Positions 1 through 10,188 of a stretch of 64,000 nucleotides of DNA are shown here, one piece after another. The stretch is from Legionella adelaidensis (GTDB lineage: Bacteria > Pseudomonadota > Gammaproteobacteria > Legionellales > Legionellaceae). The notes under the pieces were generated by a model. It had not been told where the DNA came from. It was given only the letters and a program-made list of their open reading frames with translations, and did no database searches. Where the stretch lies: assembly GCF_900637865.1 (NCBI RefSeq), contig NZ_LR134420.1:1-64000 (forward strand), in the 5' to 3' direction. How positions within the stretch are numbered: position 1 is the stretch's first letter; each line of letters opens with the position of its first letter. The translations under genes were made by a program, and so were the position numbers.

Positions 1-402
1 GCCGAGCTTATTGAATTAACAACGAACATAACACCTTTAAGAACAGGTATTCATCAACTCAATTTGACTGATCAAGCAAAACATCTCAGTAAAGCACTAA
101 AAAAACTATTCGAAGAAACACATCATTGGATTGGTAAAGAAGAGGAACAAACACAAACAGCGCATATTTTAAAAGTCGTTGGAAAAATTACACCCGAACG
201 CAATCAAGCTATACATTCCCAACTAATTTCTAATCAGGCGGGCATTATCACTCAAAAAAACCGTCGATTAAATACTGAGTGTCAAATACAAAGTTCTGAT
301 GTATATGATCTTGCCAATTATATTTTGGATTTAACATCCGAGGTTCGTCGTCTACAGTTTACAATACGTAGATTGGCTAAGCATTTTATTAACAATAATT
401 AA
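1..402 (+). CDS. Hypothetical protein, C-terminal part (open at left edge)
   Basis: The frame is open from base 1 with no stop, so this is the end of a longer gene whose start lies outside the window. A TTG at 64 could start a 112-aa product, but the frame continues upstream of it. The visible 133 residues are hydrophilic, rich in Gln, Lys, Thr and Ile, with no membrane segment; the end is basic (about residues 112-130). I do not recognise the family. No terminator hairpin is evident before the tRNA gene downstream. Confidence 0.5.
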   Translation, partial: AELIELTTNITPLRTGIHQLNLTDQAKHLSKALKKLFEETHHWIGKEEEQTQTAHILKVVGKITPERNQAIHSQLISNQAGIITQKNRRLNTECQIQSSDVYDLANYILDLTSEVRRLQFTIRRLAKHFINNN

Positions 403-496
403 GATAATTTAAATTGTTTGTTGTGGTTTATTGCCACTAGAGTGCCACTAAATTATATTTGCATTTTAGTTTTCGTCTTTAACCCACTGATTTTAC

Positions 497-572
497 TGGT
501 GCCGTTGATGTGAATCGAACACACGACCTATTGATTACGAATCAATTGCTCTACCAACTGAGCTACAACGGC
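497..572 (-). tRNA. tRNA-Thr (anticodon CGT)
   Basis: Read on the minus strand this folds as a complete cloverleaf: acceptor arms GCCGTTG/CAACGGC, D-arm with AGCTCAGTTGGTAGAGC, anticodon stem ATTGA/TCAAT around loop TTCGTAA (anticodon CGT, reading ACG), and T-loop TTCGATT. The body is 73 nt with discriminator A, and the CCA end is encoded (497-499). It decodes threonine ACG codons. Confidence 0.95.
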
Positions 573-581
573 GTAGGCAAA

Positions 582-611
582 AGTATATACTTGCCCCCCT
601 TTTTTAAGCAA
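582..611 (-). promoter_or_regulatory. Probable sigma70 promoter of tRNA-Thr
   Basis: On the minus strand TTGCTT (606-611) and TATACT (582-587) are separated by 18 bp. The -10 box lies about 10 bases before the mature tRNA 5' end, as expected for a tRNA promoter. Identified by eye only. Confidence 0.55.
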
Positions 612-806
612 TATTGTATTCCTAATGTTTTCCTTCGTTTTGGATAGAAAGTCATCCCTCAAACTCCTGCTTGACCCATCTGCTCATTATTCATTGTTCA
701 AAAAAAGGTGATGATACTTGGTCTTTGACGCTAGCCTACATTACGCAAAAACTCTCGAGAGATTCTATACTAATTTTGTACAGCTTTTTTTGATAAGGAG
801 TTGATC

Positions 807-1046
807 ATGAGAGCGAATACAAATTACCTTCCTAAAATATTTGGGATTGTAGCTCTGGGTGCATTTCTTTCTTTGGGTATATTTTATTCTACTAATGCTA
901 ATGCCGCCAATGGGTGTGGTTTTGGTTATCATGCTACTGCTTTTGGCAGATGTGTTCCTAACAGTCCCGGGCCTTGGGCTAGGCCTATTGTAGGCAACCC
1001 TGATTGTTGGACTAATCGCTGGGGCCAAGTACGTTGTTGGAGATAG
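807..1046 (+). CDS. Small secreted Gly/Cys/Trp-rich protein
   Basis: A 79-aa protein starting at ATG 807, six bases after AAGGAG (795-800); an in-frame TTG at 801 abuts that site and is less likely. Residues 1-33 are a signal peptide with a hydrophobic core and an ANA-A type cleavage site. The mature part opens with NGCGFGYH and carries four cysteines and four tryptophans, reminiscent of the small GCG...GYH/GRC secreted proteins of proteobacteria. It stands alone between the tRNA gene and the convergent prp operon. Function unknown. Confidence 0.7.
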   Translation: MRANTNYLPKIFGIVALGAFLSLGIFYSTNANAANGCGFGYHATAFGRCVPNSPGPWARPIVGNPDCWTNRWGQVRCWR

Positions 1047-1095
1047 TGATTATTTCCAGGATTATGGCCGATTGGTCTAATCCTGGAATTTGATA

Positions 1096-2541
1096 TTAAA
1101 TTTTCCACATAGACATGAAATCTGCTACTGACATTCTAGCTAAAGTGTTTGTATCGCTCATTGTGTTAATGATTTGAGTAGTCTTTTCTGTTGAAAACTG
1201 GGTTTCCAAGTTTTGTTTAAATTTAGCTAATAATACGGGTAGGCCTTCTTCTCTTCTTCTTTTATGGCCGATAGGATATTCAACTGTTATTTGTTGGCTT
1301 TCGCTACCGTCTTTAAATATTAATTTTAAACTATTTGCGATAGAGCGTTTTTCAGGATCTAGATAATCTTTTGAAAATTGTTCGTTTTCGCTAACTACCA
1401 TTTTATTTCGTAATTCATCAATACGTGGATCCGCTGCTATTTCATCTTCATAATGCGCAGCACGCAAGTCGCCATGTAAGAGCCCTATCGCCACCATATA
1501 TTGCAAACAATGGTCTCTATCTGCAGGATTGTACAATGCTCCCTGTTTGCTAATAATACGTATTGCCGACTCATGCGTGGTAATTTCAATTTTTGCTATG
1601 TCATCCAATTGAGCGATAGCTTCAGGATGCAGCTTAACTGCACATTCTACTGCGGTTTGTGCATGAAATTCGGCAGGATATGACAATTTGAAAAGTACGT
1701 TTTCCATCACATAACTACCATAATCTCTTTGATAGGAAAATTGCTTTCCTTTAAATAATACATCATAAAAACCCCATTTAGGGGCCGTTAGAGCGCTCGG
1801 GTACCCCATTTCTCCTTTTGCGCTCATTAAAGCTAGTCGTACTGCACGTGCTGTTGCATCCCCTGCTGCCCAAGACTTTCTGGAACCCGCATTCGGTGCA
1901 TGACGGTATGTACGTAAACTTTGCCCATCAACAAATGCCTGTGAGAGTGCCCGCTGGGTCATATCAAGATCTGCACCTAAAAGTTTACAAGTTACGGCTA
2001 TGCTGGCAACTTTCACTAAAATAACATGATCAAGACCCACCCTGTTGAAACTATTTTCTAAAGCTAAACATCCCTGGATTTCATGCGCTTTGATCATTGC
2101 GGTTAAAACATCTTGCATTATTAAAGAAGGCTTACCCTCTTTTACATTTTTACGGCTAATGTAGTCTGCAACGGCAAGAATCGCGCCTAAATTATCGGAG
2201 GGATGCCCCCATTCTGCCGCCAACCACGTGTCATTGAAATCCAGCCAACGCACTAACGTTCCAATGTTAAAAGCGGCTTGTACAGGGTCTAATTCGTAAG
2301 ATGTTCCCGGAACTCGCGCACCACCGGGTAATTCAGCTCCAGGAACAATAGGGCCTAGAAGTTTGGTACATTCCTCGAAGTTTAAAGCAAGAATAGCGCA
2401 GCCAAGGCTATCCATTAAGCACAAGCGCGCTGTTTCATAAGCCAAAGGGCTTTTAATTTCTTTATTTAAAACATACTCAGCAATCGCTGTTATTTCTTCA
2501 TCAAAAGGAGGCTTAATATTATCTTCGACCGTGGAGTGCAT
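1096..2541 (-). CDS. prpD: 2-methylcitrate dehydratase PrpD
   Basis: A 481-aa protein of the MmgE/PrpD family, close to the usual PrpD length of about 483. It dehydrates 2-methylcitrate to 2-methyl-cis-aconitate in the cytosolic methylcitrate cycle for propionyl-CoA. Family hallmarks include the DFNDTW...EWGHPSDN stretch (about 101-117) and [15 protein letters not shown] (about 220-234). It is the last gene of prpB-prpC-prpD on the minus strand, 2 bp after the prpC stop, so it is very probably co-translated. No prpR regulator or prpF/acnD is adjacent. The PrpD rather than generic MmgE assignment rests mainly on operon context. Confidence 0.93.
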   Translation of the reverse strand: MHSTVEDNIKPPFDEEITAIAEYVLNKEIKSPLAYETARLCLMDSLGCAILALNFEECTKLLGPIVPGAELPGGARVPGTSYELDPVQAAFNIGTLVRWLDFNDTWLAAEWGHPSDNLGAILAVADYISRKNVKEGKPSLIMQDVLTAMIKAHEIQGCLALENSFNRVGLDHVILVKVASIAVTCKLLGADLDMTQRALSQAFVDGQSLRTYRHAPNAGSRKSWAAGDATARAVRLALMSAKGEMGYPSALTAPKWGFYDVLFKGKQFSYQRDYGSYVMENVLFKLSYPAEFHAQTAVECAVKLHPEAIAQLDDIAKIEITTHESAIRIISKQGALYNPADRDHCLQYMVAIGLLHGDLRAAHYEDEIAADPRIDELRNKMVVSENEQFSKDYLDPEKRSIANSLKLIFKDGSESQQITVEYPIGHKRRREEGLPVLLAKFKQNLETQFSTEKTTQIINTMSDTNTLARMSVADFMSMWKI

Positions 2542-2543
2542 GA

Positions 2544-3662
2544 TTATCCTCTAGCATTAATAGCAACAAATGGACGGGGCTCTGGTCCTATATATTCAGA
2601 GGTAGGACGAATTAATCGATTGTCGGCGCGTTGTTCAAATACATGTGCCGACCATCCGGTAATGCGTGACATAACAAAAATTGGAGTAAATAAAGGCGTA
2701 GGAATGTCACAAAAGTGATAGGCGGACGCACTATAAAAATCAAGGTTAGGAAATAGTTTCTTTTCCCTTCTCATTATTTCCTCAATACGTTCGGATATTT
2801 TAAAGAGCAATAACTCACCTTTTTCTTGCGCTAATTTTTCTGCCCATTTTTTAATAATGTCAGAACGCGGGTCACAATCTTTATAAACACGATGCCCAAA
2901 ACCCATAATTTTGGCTTTATTGGCAAGCATCGTTAATAACTCTTTCTCGGCTTGTTCTGGAGTATCAAAACGCTCGATAAGCTCCATCGCAGCTTCGTTC
3001 GCTCCACCGTGCAAGGGTCCACGAAGCGTACCAATAGCGCTAGTAATGGCGGAGTAAAAATCAGACAGTGTAGCCGCCGTTACGCGTGCTGCAAAAGTTG
3101 ACGCATTAAATTCATGCTCAGCGTATAAAATGAGAGAGACATTCATCATTTCGCGTTGCAATTTAGGCGCAGGCTTTCCATGTAATAGTTCTAAAAAATG
3201 CCCGCCGACACTACTGTCATCAGTTTGTCCGCTGATCTCACGGTTTTGGAAATGATAGCAATACCAAAAACACAACATTCCCGGAAAAATAGCGAGTAAA
3301 CGATCAGCAATCGCATGTTCTTGTGAAAAATTTTCTTCAGGTTCTAAATTGCCTAGAAAAGAGCACCCCGTGCGCAACACATCCATAGGATGGGTATCTC
3401 GAGGGATCATTTTTAAAATTTCTTTAAGAGGCTGTGGTAGGTCTCGCAAGCTTACTAATTTATTTACGTAGGTTTCCAATTCTGAATAATTGGGTAACTT
3501 TCCATATAATAAAAGATAAGCAACTTCTTCGAACGAGCAGTGCGCCGCGAGATCGTCAATTGAATAGCCCCGATAGTTTAACCCTACCCCTTCTTTGCCA
3601 ACGGTTGCTATGGCAGATTGACCGGCAACAATTCCTTCTAAACCTGAATTACTCACTTTCAT
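2544..3662 (-). CDS. prpC: 2-methylcitrate synthase PrpC
   Basis: A 372-aa citrate synthase-family enzyme of the short bacterial type. It condenses propionyl-CoA with oxaloacetate to 2-methylcitrate. Catalytic features are visible: His in [11 protein letters not shown] (H218), His in [14 protein letters not shown] (H257) and Asp in LDFYSAS (D308). The start ATG lies inside the prpB 3' end (14-bp overlap) and prpD follows after 2 bp, so the three genes form one operon. Citrate synthase activity cannot be excluded from sequence, but the flanking prpB and prpD support the methylcitrate role. Confidence 0.94.
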   Translation of the reverse strand: MKVSNSGLEGIVAGQSAIATVGKEGVGLNYRGYSIDDLAAHCSFEEVAYLLLYGKLPNYSELETYVNKLVSLRDLPQPLKEILKMIPRDTHPMDVLRTGCSFLGNLEPEENFSQEHAIADRLLAIFPGMLCFWYCYHFQNREISGQTDDSSVGGHFLELLHGKPAPKLQREMMNVSLILYAEHEFNASTFAARVTAATLSDFYSAITSAIGTLRGPLHGGANEAAMELIERFDTPEQAEKELLTMLANKAKIMGFGHRVYKDCDPRSDIIKKWAEKLAQEKGELLLFKISERIEEIMRREKKLFPNLDFYSASAYHFCDIPTPLFTPIFVMSRITGWSAHVFEQRADNRLIRPTSEYIGPEPRPFVAINARG

Positions 3663-4530
3663 GCTCCCTAAATTGGTCTAACTTATTTTCGTATTCCTGA
3701 TACTTTAAGATTCTGTACAATTCTGCCCGTGGTTGCATTTTTTCTATCAAACTTTTTTGTGTACCCTCTTGCACTATTGTTTTGTATGTCTCTACAGCAG
3801 CGTAAGACATGGCCCTAAATGCGCTAAGAGGATATAAAATGAGTTTAATTCCTACACTTTGTAGTTCATCTCGCGTATAAAGCGGTGTTTTACCAAATTC
3901 GGTAATGTTCGCTAATACGGGAACTTGTACGTTATGCGTGAATTCGCGGTAATCTTCTAATGAGTTAAGAGCCTCTGCAAAAATCATATCAGCCCCTAAC
4001 TCCACATAATACTGGGAGCGCTCAATGGCTGCTTGTAATCCTTCGCTAGCAAAAGCATCTGTACGCGCCATAATGACAAAATCAGGATTTACTCTCGCAT
4101 CAACCGCTGCCTTTAAACGATCCCCCATTTCTTCTTTTTTTACTATCCCTTTATTCGGCCTATGACCACAACGTTTTGCGTTTATCTGATCTTCCATATG
4201 AACAGCGGCAACGCCCACGTTTTCCATCGAACGAATCGTGCGTGCGATATTGAAAGCGTGGCCCCAGCCCGTATCAATATCTACTAATAGTGGTAAGTCA
4301 CAAGCGGCTGTAATTCTTCTCGCTTCTTCAGTGACTTCAGTTAAACTCGTCATCGCTAAATCGGGAAGCCCAAAAGCCGCATTTGCTACCCCTGCGCCTG
4401 ATAAATAAATTGCTTTAATCCCGGCATCAGCAGCAAGCATTGCCATGTAGGCATTGATGGTTCCAACTACCTGCAATGGTGGATTTTCCTGGATCAGTCG
4501 GCGAAATAATTTGCCCGGGTGAGATGACAT
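3649..4530 (-). CDS. prpB: 2-methylisocitrate lyase PrpB
   Basis: A 293-aa isocitrate lyase-superfamily enzyme that cleaves 2-methylisocitrate to pyruvate and succinate, the last step of the methylcitrate cycle. The catalytic signature KRCGH is at residues 119-123 (active Cys121) and the Mg-binding DIDTGWG at 84-90. The length matches PrpB (about 295) rather than isocitrate lyase (about 430). It is the first gene of the operon. The upstream gap to the PhzF gene is only 39 bp, so readthrough from upstream is possible. Confidence 0.95.
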   Translation of the reverse strand: MSSHPGKLFRRLIQENPPLQVVGTINAYMAMLAADAGIKAIYLSGAGVANAAFGLPDLAMTSLTEVTEEARRITAACDLPLLVDIDTGWGHAFNIARTIRSMENVGVAAVHMEDQINAKRCGHRPNKGIVKKEEMGDRLKAAVDARVNPDFVIMARTDAFASEGLQAAIERSQYYVELGADMIFAEALNSLEDYREFTHNVQVPVLANITEFGKTPLYTRDELQSVGIKLILYPLSAFRAMSYAAVETYKTIVQEGTQKSLIEKMQPRAELYRILKYQEYENKLDQFREHESE

Positions 4531-4569
4531 TAGCTAACTCCTTTTAATAAATCTAACGCCTACTTGGCA

Positions 4570-5352
4570 TTAGATAAATAAGTGGCCTTTCATATACCAG
4601 CGACAATTTCCTGAAATTAATACGCGATCATTAAGTAATTCGCAAATAAGCTCACCTTTACGAACCGAACCCTTAGTTGCTGTTAATCGTTTTTTATTAA
4701 GTTTTTCTGACCAGAAAGGTGTTAATACACAGTGTGCAGAACCCGTCACCGGATCTTCGAAAATATTATGTTTTGGATAGAAACAACGTGAATAGAAGTC
4801 TGATTCATTTCCTTTTGCAGACAAAATTAAACCCCGCTTAGGAAGTCTTGCTAGGGTTTTTAGCTTTACTTGCGTTTGTAAAACTTGATTTTCATCTTCG
4901 AGGATAACCAAATAGTCCAGATCACTCTCAAAAGCTTCTACAATGGGTTTATCAATTATGTCATTAAAAAGACTGGCAGGTGTTGGAGAAAAATATAAGC
5001 GAGGAAAATCCATCGTCAAAAGATCATTCTCTTTTTTTACATATAAAGAGCCGCTTAAACTAGAAAAGTGAACGATATCTTGTTGGCACTTGTCGAGCTC
5101 GAAAAGAAGAAAGGCAGCCGCTAAAGTGGCGTGACCGCAAAGACTAACCTCCCCTTTGGGCGTAAACCATCGGATTTCAAATGCATTATCATTTTCTATA
5201 ACGAAGGCAGTCTCAGAGAGATTATTTTCTACAGCAATCGCTTGCAATAACTCATCGTTCAGCCATTCGGTTAGTAGACAAATTGCTGCTGGATTCCCAT
5301 GAAATACTTTGTCCGTAAATGCATCTATTTGAAAAATTTCAATGCTTTGCAC
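4570..5352 (-). CDS. PhzF-family isomerase-like protein
   Basis: A 260-aa protein of the PhzF/diaminopimelate epimerase-like fold. Visible family features are the N-terminal DAFTDKVFHGNPAA, the catalytic Glu in NNLSETAFV (E47), SLCGHATLA (about 70-78) and the DPVTGSAHCVL loop near 197-207. Most bacterial members outside phenazine clusters have no assigned substrate, and no phenazine genes are present here. It lies on the same strand 39 bp upstream of prpB and 97 bp after mnmC. Physiological role not known. Confidence 0.85.
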   Translation of the reverse strand: MQSIEIFQIDAFTDKVFHGNPAAICLLTEWLNDELLQAIAVENNLSETAFVIENDNAFEIRWFTPKGEVSLCGHATLAAAFLLFELDKCQQDIVHFSSLSGSLYVKKENDLLTMDFPRLYFSPTPASLFNDIIDKPIVEAFESDLDYLVILEDENQVLQTQVKLKTLARLPKRGLILSAKGNESDFYSRCFYPKHNIFEDPVTGSAHCVLTPFWSEKLNKKRLTATKGSVRKGELICELLNDRVLISGNCRWYMKGHLFI

Positions 5353-5449
5353 CTATAATCCCTCAATTACAACGAATTGATGGCCAAAGATTAACGAGCT
5401 CAGGTATAAATAGCAAGAAAAAATTTCCATAGTATCCTGGGTATGTTAC

Positions 5450-7429
5450 TCATTTACCGGAAATGATTCTTTTTCGTAAAAATCGGGCTGGTGAGATAGC
5501 TTGTATTAAATTACGCGGAAGACAGCTTGGTTCCTGATTAATGAAGGCGGCTAACCATTCTGCGCTTAATGGAATAGTAGTAAGGCCTCGCGATCCAAAT
5601 GCTGCACATATAAACAAGCCAGGGTAATAACGGGCAAGTTTGCCAATCCAACGGTTTGAATTTGAGCTTAAACCTTGATAGGTATGTAAGAATTCGGACG
5701 CTATTGGAACTGCTCCTACCAAAGGCAAATAATCGGTAGTAGCGCCCCTTACCCCCACCCATTGAGAGTGGACTTGGTTGGACCAAATTTGATTGTTACT
5801 TAGCTGTTCTAACCTTTTTATATTAGCCTGGTCATCTTCTTGCGTGGAAACCATATCACTTACACCTGAATGATACGTTGCGCCTATATTATGCTTCCCG
5901 TGCAAAGAGGGGATAATATGAGCTTCTCCACAGAGCGGTATTTTTAAATTGGCGGATATTTTATTGGAAAAAATTTGGGTAGTTTGCCCCCGAATGGGTT
6001 TAATTTCTAAGTACTTTGTACTGGCAAACTGATTGGCTTGATAACCATTGGCGATAATTAAAGTTTCAGCGGTTTGTTCTCCAACATGCCAAACATTATC
6101 CTCAAAATCGACCTCGGAAATATAAAGATTGGGGAGAAAGGTAATATTAGAACTCTCAATTAGCAATTCACAAAGCATGGGTATATTGATCCACCCTGAT
6201 TGTTTTATAAACATGCCTTCTCGCTGAAGAGTAATTCCTGCCAAAAATGATGCTTCTTCGGAGCTGACTAATTTCCCTAGTTCAGGAAAAAATGTGAACC
6301 AATTTCTTAAACTTTCCTGGGCTTTGGCTTCTTTTTCAGTATAAGCGACTTGTAAAATACCTTTTAACTCTCCTAATCTTAGCTCAGAAATCTGTTTATA
6401 AAACCGAATAGCATATAAATAAGAGGCGAGCATAAACTCTGTAAACGGTGAGCGATAGGCAGAAAGTTTTGGATATAAAATGGCTTGCTGATTACCTGAA
6501 GCTCCTTGAGCAAAAGACGGCTCCGCATCAATAAGCTTTACTTTCCATCCTCTCCTTGCTAAAGCATAGGCAGTAAAACAACCGGCAAGGCCAGCTCCTA
6601 AAACAATTGCTTCTTTACTAACAGGATTAAATGATGGAGCTCTATGCCAAGGAGTAAAGCGGGGCCGAGACCAGCTTAATGACTTCTCATATTTCCCTAT
6701 CAGCATTTCTCCTTTGCTTCCAAACCCTTTTCTTTTAGTTACCAAAAACCCCGCTTTTTCCAAATCCCTTTTTACTGTACATGCGGAAGTAAAAGTAGCA
6801 AAGGTAGTATCTTTACTTGAAAGTAAGTTCAACGTTGAAAAAAGCTCTGCAGTACACATAAACTTATTTTTATCGGGTGAAAATCCATCTAAATACCAAG
6901 CATCCACTGGAGTTTGGTGAATAATTGGCTCAAATTCGGCGTCCCCGCTATGGAGTAACTGACGAAAATTAGCGGTAGCATCTCCAAACATGAGCACTAA
7001 ATTTATTTTGCCATCATCTAAAGAAATTAGATGATATCCAGGTGTTAATAGAGGATATTGTTGCAGTAAGGCGTGTGCTTCATTTTTTAAGCCGGGCCAT
7101 AAGGCAAGCACTTTCTGGAGATCGGATTTTCTTAAGGGGTGTTTTTCACAGGAGTAGTAATAAAGGCTGGCGTTTTCAGGTGCAAATTTTTTCCATAAAT
7201 GCCAAGTGACCAAAAAGTTAAGACCCGTTCCAAATCCGGTCTCGCCAATAATAAACAGATCTTCTACTTCCTTCCAACGCTCAAGTAAGTTATTGCCGGT
7301 AATAAATATATATTCGGCTTCTTCCATCCCGGCTTCCGAAAAATAAATATCATCGAATAAAACGGCATAGGGAAGTTTATTTTTCCAAGCCAGCGTGGCT
7401 GGCTCAATCATTTCAAAAGGGTGGCTCAC
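5450..7429 (-). CDS. mnmC: Bifunctional tRNA mnm5s2U biosynthesis protein MnmC
   Basis: A 659-aa two-domain enzyme finishing 5-methylaminomethyl-2-thiouridine at the tRNA wobble base. The N-terminal methyltransferase domain (1 to about 245) has the SAM motif [11 protein letters not shown] (62-72) and [10 protein letters not shown] (176-185). The C-terminal FAD-dependent oxidoreductase domain opens with VLGAGLAGC (276-284) and has [13 protein letters not shown] (309-321). The length is typical of the fused gammaproteobacterial form. The start overlaps the hemL stop by 4 bp (ATGA), indicating translational coupling. Confidence 0.95.
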   Translation of the reverse strand: MSHPFEMIEPATLAWKNKLPYAVLFDDIYFSEAGMEEAEYIFITGNNLLERWKEVEDLFIIGETGFGTGLNFLVTWHLWKKFAPENASLYYYSCEKHPLRKSDLQKVLALWPGLKNEAHALLQQYPLLTPGYHLISLDDGKINLVLMFGDATANFRQLLHSGDAEFEPIIHQTPVDAWYLDGFSPDKNKFMCTAELFSTLNLLSSKDTTFATFTSACTVKRDLEKAGFLVTKRKGFGSKGEMLIGKYEKSLSWSRPRFTPWHRAPSFNPVSKEAIVLGAGLAGCFTAYALARRGWKVKLIDAEPSFAQGASGNQQAILYPKLSAYRSPFTEFMLASYLYAIRFYKQISELRLGELKGILQVAYTEKEAKAQESLRNWFTFFPELGKLVSSEEASFLAGITLQREGMFIKQSGWINIPMLCELLIESSNITFLPNLYISEVDFEDNVWHVGEQTAETLIIANGYQANQFASTKYLEIKPIRGQTTQIFSNKISANLKIPLCGEAHIIPSLHGKHNIGATYHSGVSDMVSTQEDDQANIKRLEQLSNNQIWSNQVHSQWVGVRGATTDYLPLVGAVPIASEFLHTYQGLSSNSNRWIGKLARYYPGLFICAAFGSRGLTTIPLSAEWLAAFINQEPSCLPRNLIQAISPARFLRKRIISGK

Positions 7430-8715
7430 TGTCTTTTTAACTGGGTTAACACTTTTTCTGCGGCCTCTTGAGTTTTCTCAATTTCCTTATTTCCATGTGC
7501 ACTGGAAACAAATCCTGCTTCAAATAAAGAAGGAGCAAAATAAATTCCTTGCGCTAACATGCCATGATAAAAAGCTTTGAATAATGCTTCATCGGAAGCA
7601 GCCACATCAGCATAGCCTCTGATTTCGTCTTGGTTCGTAAAACAGAAGCCAAACATCCCTCCTAACGATTTAGCCCAGAACGGAATCCCTAACTTCTCTG
7701 CCACATCTGCTAGAGATTGAACTAATGCATCACTTGTTTCGCCCAGCTTAGTATAAAAACCAGGTTTTTCTATTTCTTTTAGCGTAGCCAATCCTGCTGC
7801 CATCGCTAACGGATTACCAGAAAGTGTACCTGCTTGATAGACTGGACCCTCAGGAGCAAGAAAGCTCATAATTTCTGCCTTTCCTCCAATTGCTCCCACA
7901 GGCATCCCTCCCCCGATTACTTTTCCTAATGTTGTTAAATCCGGCGTGACTTTATAATATTCTTGCGCACCACCTAAGCCCACTCTAAAACCAGTCATCA
8001 CTTCATCAAAAATAAGTAATGATTGGTGTTGGGTACAAAGATCACGTAAAGCCTGCAAAAATCCATTTTTAGGTAAAACAAAACCCATATTACCAGCAAT
8101 AGGTTCAATAATGATGGCGGCAATATCCTCCTTGTATTTTTCAAAAAGGGCTTCAACATGTGATAAATCATTAAAATCAGCAACTAAAGTATGCTCAGTA
8201 ATACTCGGAGGTATACCAGGTGTGGAGGGAATACCTAATGTTAATACCCCGGACCCTGCTTTTACTAATAAACCATCACTATGGCCATGATAACAGCCAT
8301 TAAATTTAATAATTTTATTTTTTTTGGTAAATCCTCGAGCCAATCGGATGGCAGTCATCGTTGCTTCAGTACCCGAATTAACCATGCGAACTTTTTCAAC
8401 AGCAGGCATTAATTGAATGATTTTCTTAGCCAATTCAATCTCAAGAGCAGTAGGAGCGCCGAAACTCATTCCATTGTGAAGCGCCACACTGACAGCATTA
8501 ATAACCGCTGGATGACAGTGCCCAAGAATAAGCGGCCCCCAAGAACCTACATAATCAATATAGGTTTTCTCATCTGCATCTATTAAATAAGCCCCCTCTC
8601 CGCGGGAAAAAAAAATCGGCTCGCCGCCAACACCTTTGAATGCACGTACGGGAGAGTTCACTCCGCCAGGAATGATATTTTTCGCTTCTTGAAATAATAA
8701 ATGGGAAGTAGTCAT
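7426..8715 (-). CDS. hemL: Glutamate-1-semialdehyde 2,1-aminomutase HemL
   Basis: A 429-aa PLP enzyme converting glutamate-1-semialdehyde to 5-aminolevulinate, the C5 entry to tetrapyrroles. The PLP lysine is K265 in [10 protein letters not shown], the same position as in E. coli, and DEVMTGFR (237-244) provides the PLP-contacting Asp. [11 protein letters not shown] and the NSGTEA motif are also present. It is the first gene of a two-gene unit with mnmC. HemJ, a later heme-pathway enzyme, is encoded about 1 kb away on the same strand. Confidence 0.96.
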   Translation of the reverse strand: MTTSHLLFQEAKNIIPGGVNSPVRAFKGVGGEPIFFSRGEGAYLIDADEKTYIDYVGSWGPLILGHCHPAVINAVSVALHNGMSFGAPTALEIELAKKIIQLMPAVEKVRMVNSGTEATMTAIRLARGFTKKNKIIKFNGCYHGHSDGLLVKAGSGVLTLGIPSTPGIPPSITEHTLVADFNDLSHVEALFEKYKEDIAAIIIEPIAGNMGFVLPKNGFLQALRDLCTQHQSLLIFDEVMTGFRVGLGGAQEYYKVTPDLTTLGKVIGGGMPVGAIGGKAEIMSFLAPEGPVYQAGTLSGNPLAMAAGLATLKEIEKPGFYTKLGETSDALVQSLADVAEKLGIPFWAKSLGGMFGFCFTNQDEIRGYADVAASDEALFKAFYHGMLAQGIYFAPSLFEAGFVSSAHGNKEIEKTQEAAEKVLTQLKRQ

Positions 8716-8892
8716 CGGATTTTTTATGAATTTTGGGCATAAGGGTATTTTATATGAATGTAGGTTGAGCCGAAAGGCCTGGCCATTCTAATGCCCATTT
8801 GTTGGATGGTTCAGGTATAAACCTCAGGTCTTGCATTACTATCTCTTTTTTTTAATAATCCCAGCAATAAATAAGGACTCTGGGGAGATAAT

Positions 8893-9558
8893 ATGTATAA
8901 AACTACTATTTTATTGGCAAGCAGTATTGGGTTTTTACTTTCCGGCAGTTCCTTGGCAAGCAGTCGCGACGGCGTTTATGGTGGAATTGGGTTGGGCGGA
9001 GTTTCCGATAGTTATTCCTTTCGACTGAATAATTTATCTACGGGGGGAGCTTTTTCAAAAAAACCTACCGAAAAAAGTTTTTTAGGCGGTTTATTTTTAG
9101 GGTATGGCGCTACCAACGATTTAGGGTTTTATCTTGCGGGTGAAATTGGTACTTATTTACCAAGACGCTCTACTACAGTAAATGGAGTAGCAGGGATATA
9201 CCCTGGCATCCCCACTTTCAATGACCGCTTACGGGTGAAAGACTTGGTTACCTTTGACCTATTGCCCGGTTACCGTTTTAATGAAACTTGGTTATTATAT
9301 GTACGTACAGGCTTGTCATTCAGTCAACTTAGTTTTTATCAACCCGCTACAACGGTCCCAACAATTGATGAAACAGAAAATAAAGTAGGCGGACGTATAG
9401 GTTTAGGCCTAAACTACGCTTTAACGAATAATGTCGGAATTGGTCTTGATTACTTTTATACCCATTATCAAGAGCTCAATACCAATCAATTTGGAATTGA
9501 TACAAATCAAAAACTTTCGAGTAATTATTTAGGTATATCAGCACTATATACAATTTAG
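8893..9558 (+). CDS. Outer-membrane beta-barrel protein (opacity-type porin)
   Basis: A 221-aa protein with a signal peptide (residues 1-22, cut near SLASS). The mature chain alternates aromatic/hydrophobic and polar residues in strand-like segments such as YGGIGLGG, GGLFLGYGA, FDLLPGYRF and VGIGLDYFYTHY, and ends in a strand LGISALYTI. This is the pattern of an eight-stranded outer-membrane barrel of the opacity/OmpA-N type. A GGAG site (8883-8886) precedes the ATG. Rubredoxin follows after 26 bp. Role unknown; surface structural or adhesin-like. Confidence 0.75.
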   Translation: MYKTTILLASSIGFLLSGSSLASSRDGVYGGIGLGGVSDSYSFRLNNLSTGGAFSKKPTEKSFLGGLFLGYGATNDLGFYLAGEIGTYLPRRSTTVNGVAGIYPGIPTFNDRLRVKDLVTFDLLPGYRFNETWLLYVRTGLSFSQLSFYQPATTVPTIDETENKVGGRIGLGLNYALTNNVGIGLDYFYTHYQELNTNQFGIDTNQKLSSNYLGISALYTI

Positions 9559-9584
9559 TAACATAGTAATTTAAGCGAGTTAGT

Positions 9585-9761
9585 ATGCACCCTTATAAAA
9601 AATATATTTGTGTAATTTGCGGTTTTATTTATGACGAAGCCGAAGGATGGCCAGAAGATGGGATTGAAGCGGGGACACTCTGGGAAGATGTCCCAGAAAA
9701 CTGGTTTTGTCCAGATTGCGGTGCTGCCAAAGAAGATTTTGAAATGGTAGAAATAGAATAA
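9585..9761 (+). CDS. Rubredoxin
   Basis: A 58-aa protein starting at ATG 9585. It carries both halves of the rubredoxin iron site, CVICG (residues 9-13) and CPDCG (42-46), with the conserved [12 protein letters not shown] and [17 protein letters not shown] surroundings. It is a cytosolic one-electron carrier; known partners include alkane hydroxylases and rubredoxin reductases, none of which is nearby. It converges on hemJ with a single base between the stops. Confidence 0.95.
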   Translation: MHPYKKYICVICGFIYDEAEGWPEDGIEAGTLWEDVPENWFCPDCGAAKEDFEMVEIE

Positions 9762-9762
9762 T

Positions 9763-10188
9763 TTAAAAAGGTTTTACCACAACCAAAATTACAATAACAA
9801 TAAGTAATACAGTGGGTATTTCGTTGTAAATGCGAAAAAATCTTTCGCTGTGCTTATTGTTATCTCTCCTAAAACGCTTTAAAAAATAGCCGCAGTAAAA
9901 ATGATATCCCCATAACAATAAAACAAACATTACTTTGGCATGGAGCCACCCTGCTTTGCTATAATATTCCAGATTAAAAAAGACTAGTAATAAGCCTAAA
10001 ATGGTTGTAAGGATAGCCGCTGGCCACATAATGCCATAATACAATCGGCGCTCCATAATTTTAAAACGGGCACTCCCTTGTTGCTCCTCTGTGCCCGAAT
10101 GATAAACAAATAAGCGCGGCAAATAAAAAAGGCCTGCAAACCAAGCCACCATAGCAATAATATGAAAAGCTTTAACCCATAACATCAT
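9763..10188 (-). CDS. hemJ: Protoporphyrinogen IX oxidase HemJ
   Basis: A 141-aa inner-membrane protein with four hydrophobic helices, of the HemJ/CopD-like family. The N-terminal AFHIIAMVAWFAGLFYLPR matches the HemJ consensus with its functionally important His, and W-x-H-A-K-x-x-x-V (AGWLHAKVMFVLLLWGYH) is present near residues 80-97. HemJ oxidises protoporphyrinogen IX in bacteria lacking HemG/HemY. The start overlaps the terC stop by 4 bp, so the two are translationally coupled. Confidence 0.9.
   Translation of the reverse strand: MMLWVKAFHIIAMVAWFAGLFYLPRLFVYHSGTEEQQGSARFKIMERRLYYGIMWPAAILTTILGLLLVFFNLEYYSKAGWLHAKVMFVLLLWGYHFYCGYFLKRFRRDNNKHSERFFRIYNEIPTVLLIVIVILVVVKPF

Noticed and set aside
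8831-9028. 65-codon plus-strand frame overlapping the outer-membrane barrel gene
   Set aside because: It is in another frame of the same region. The barrel gene has the signal peptide and the ribosome-binding site.
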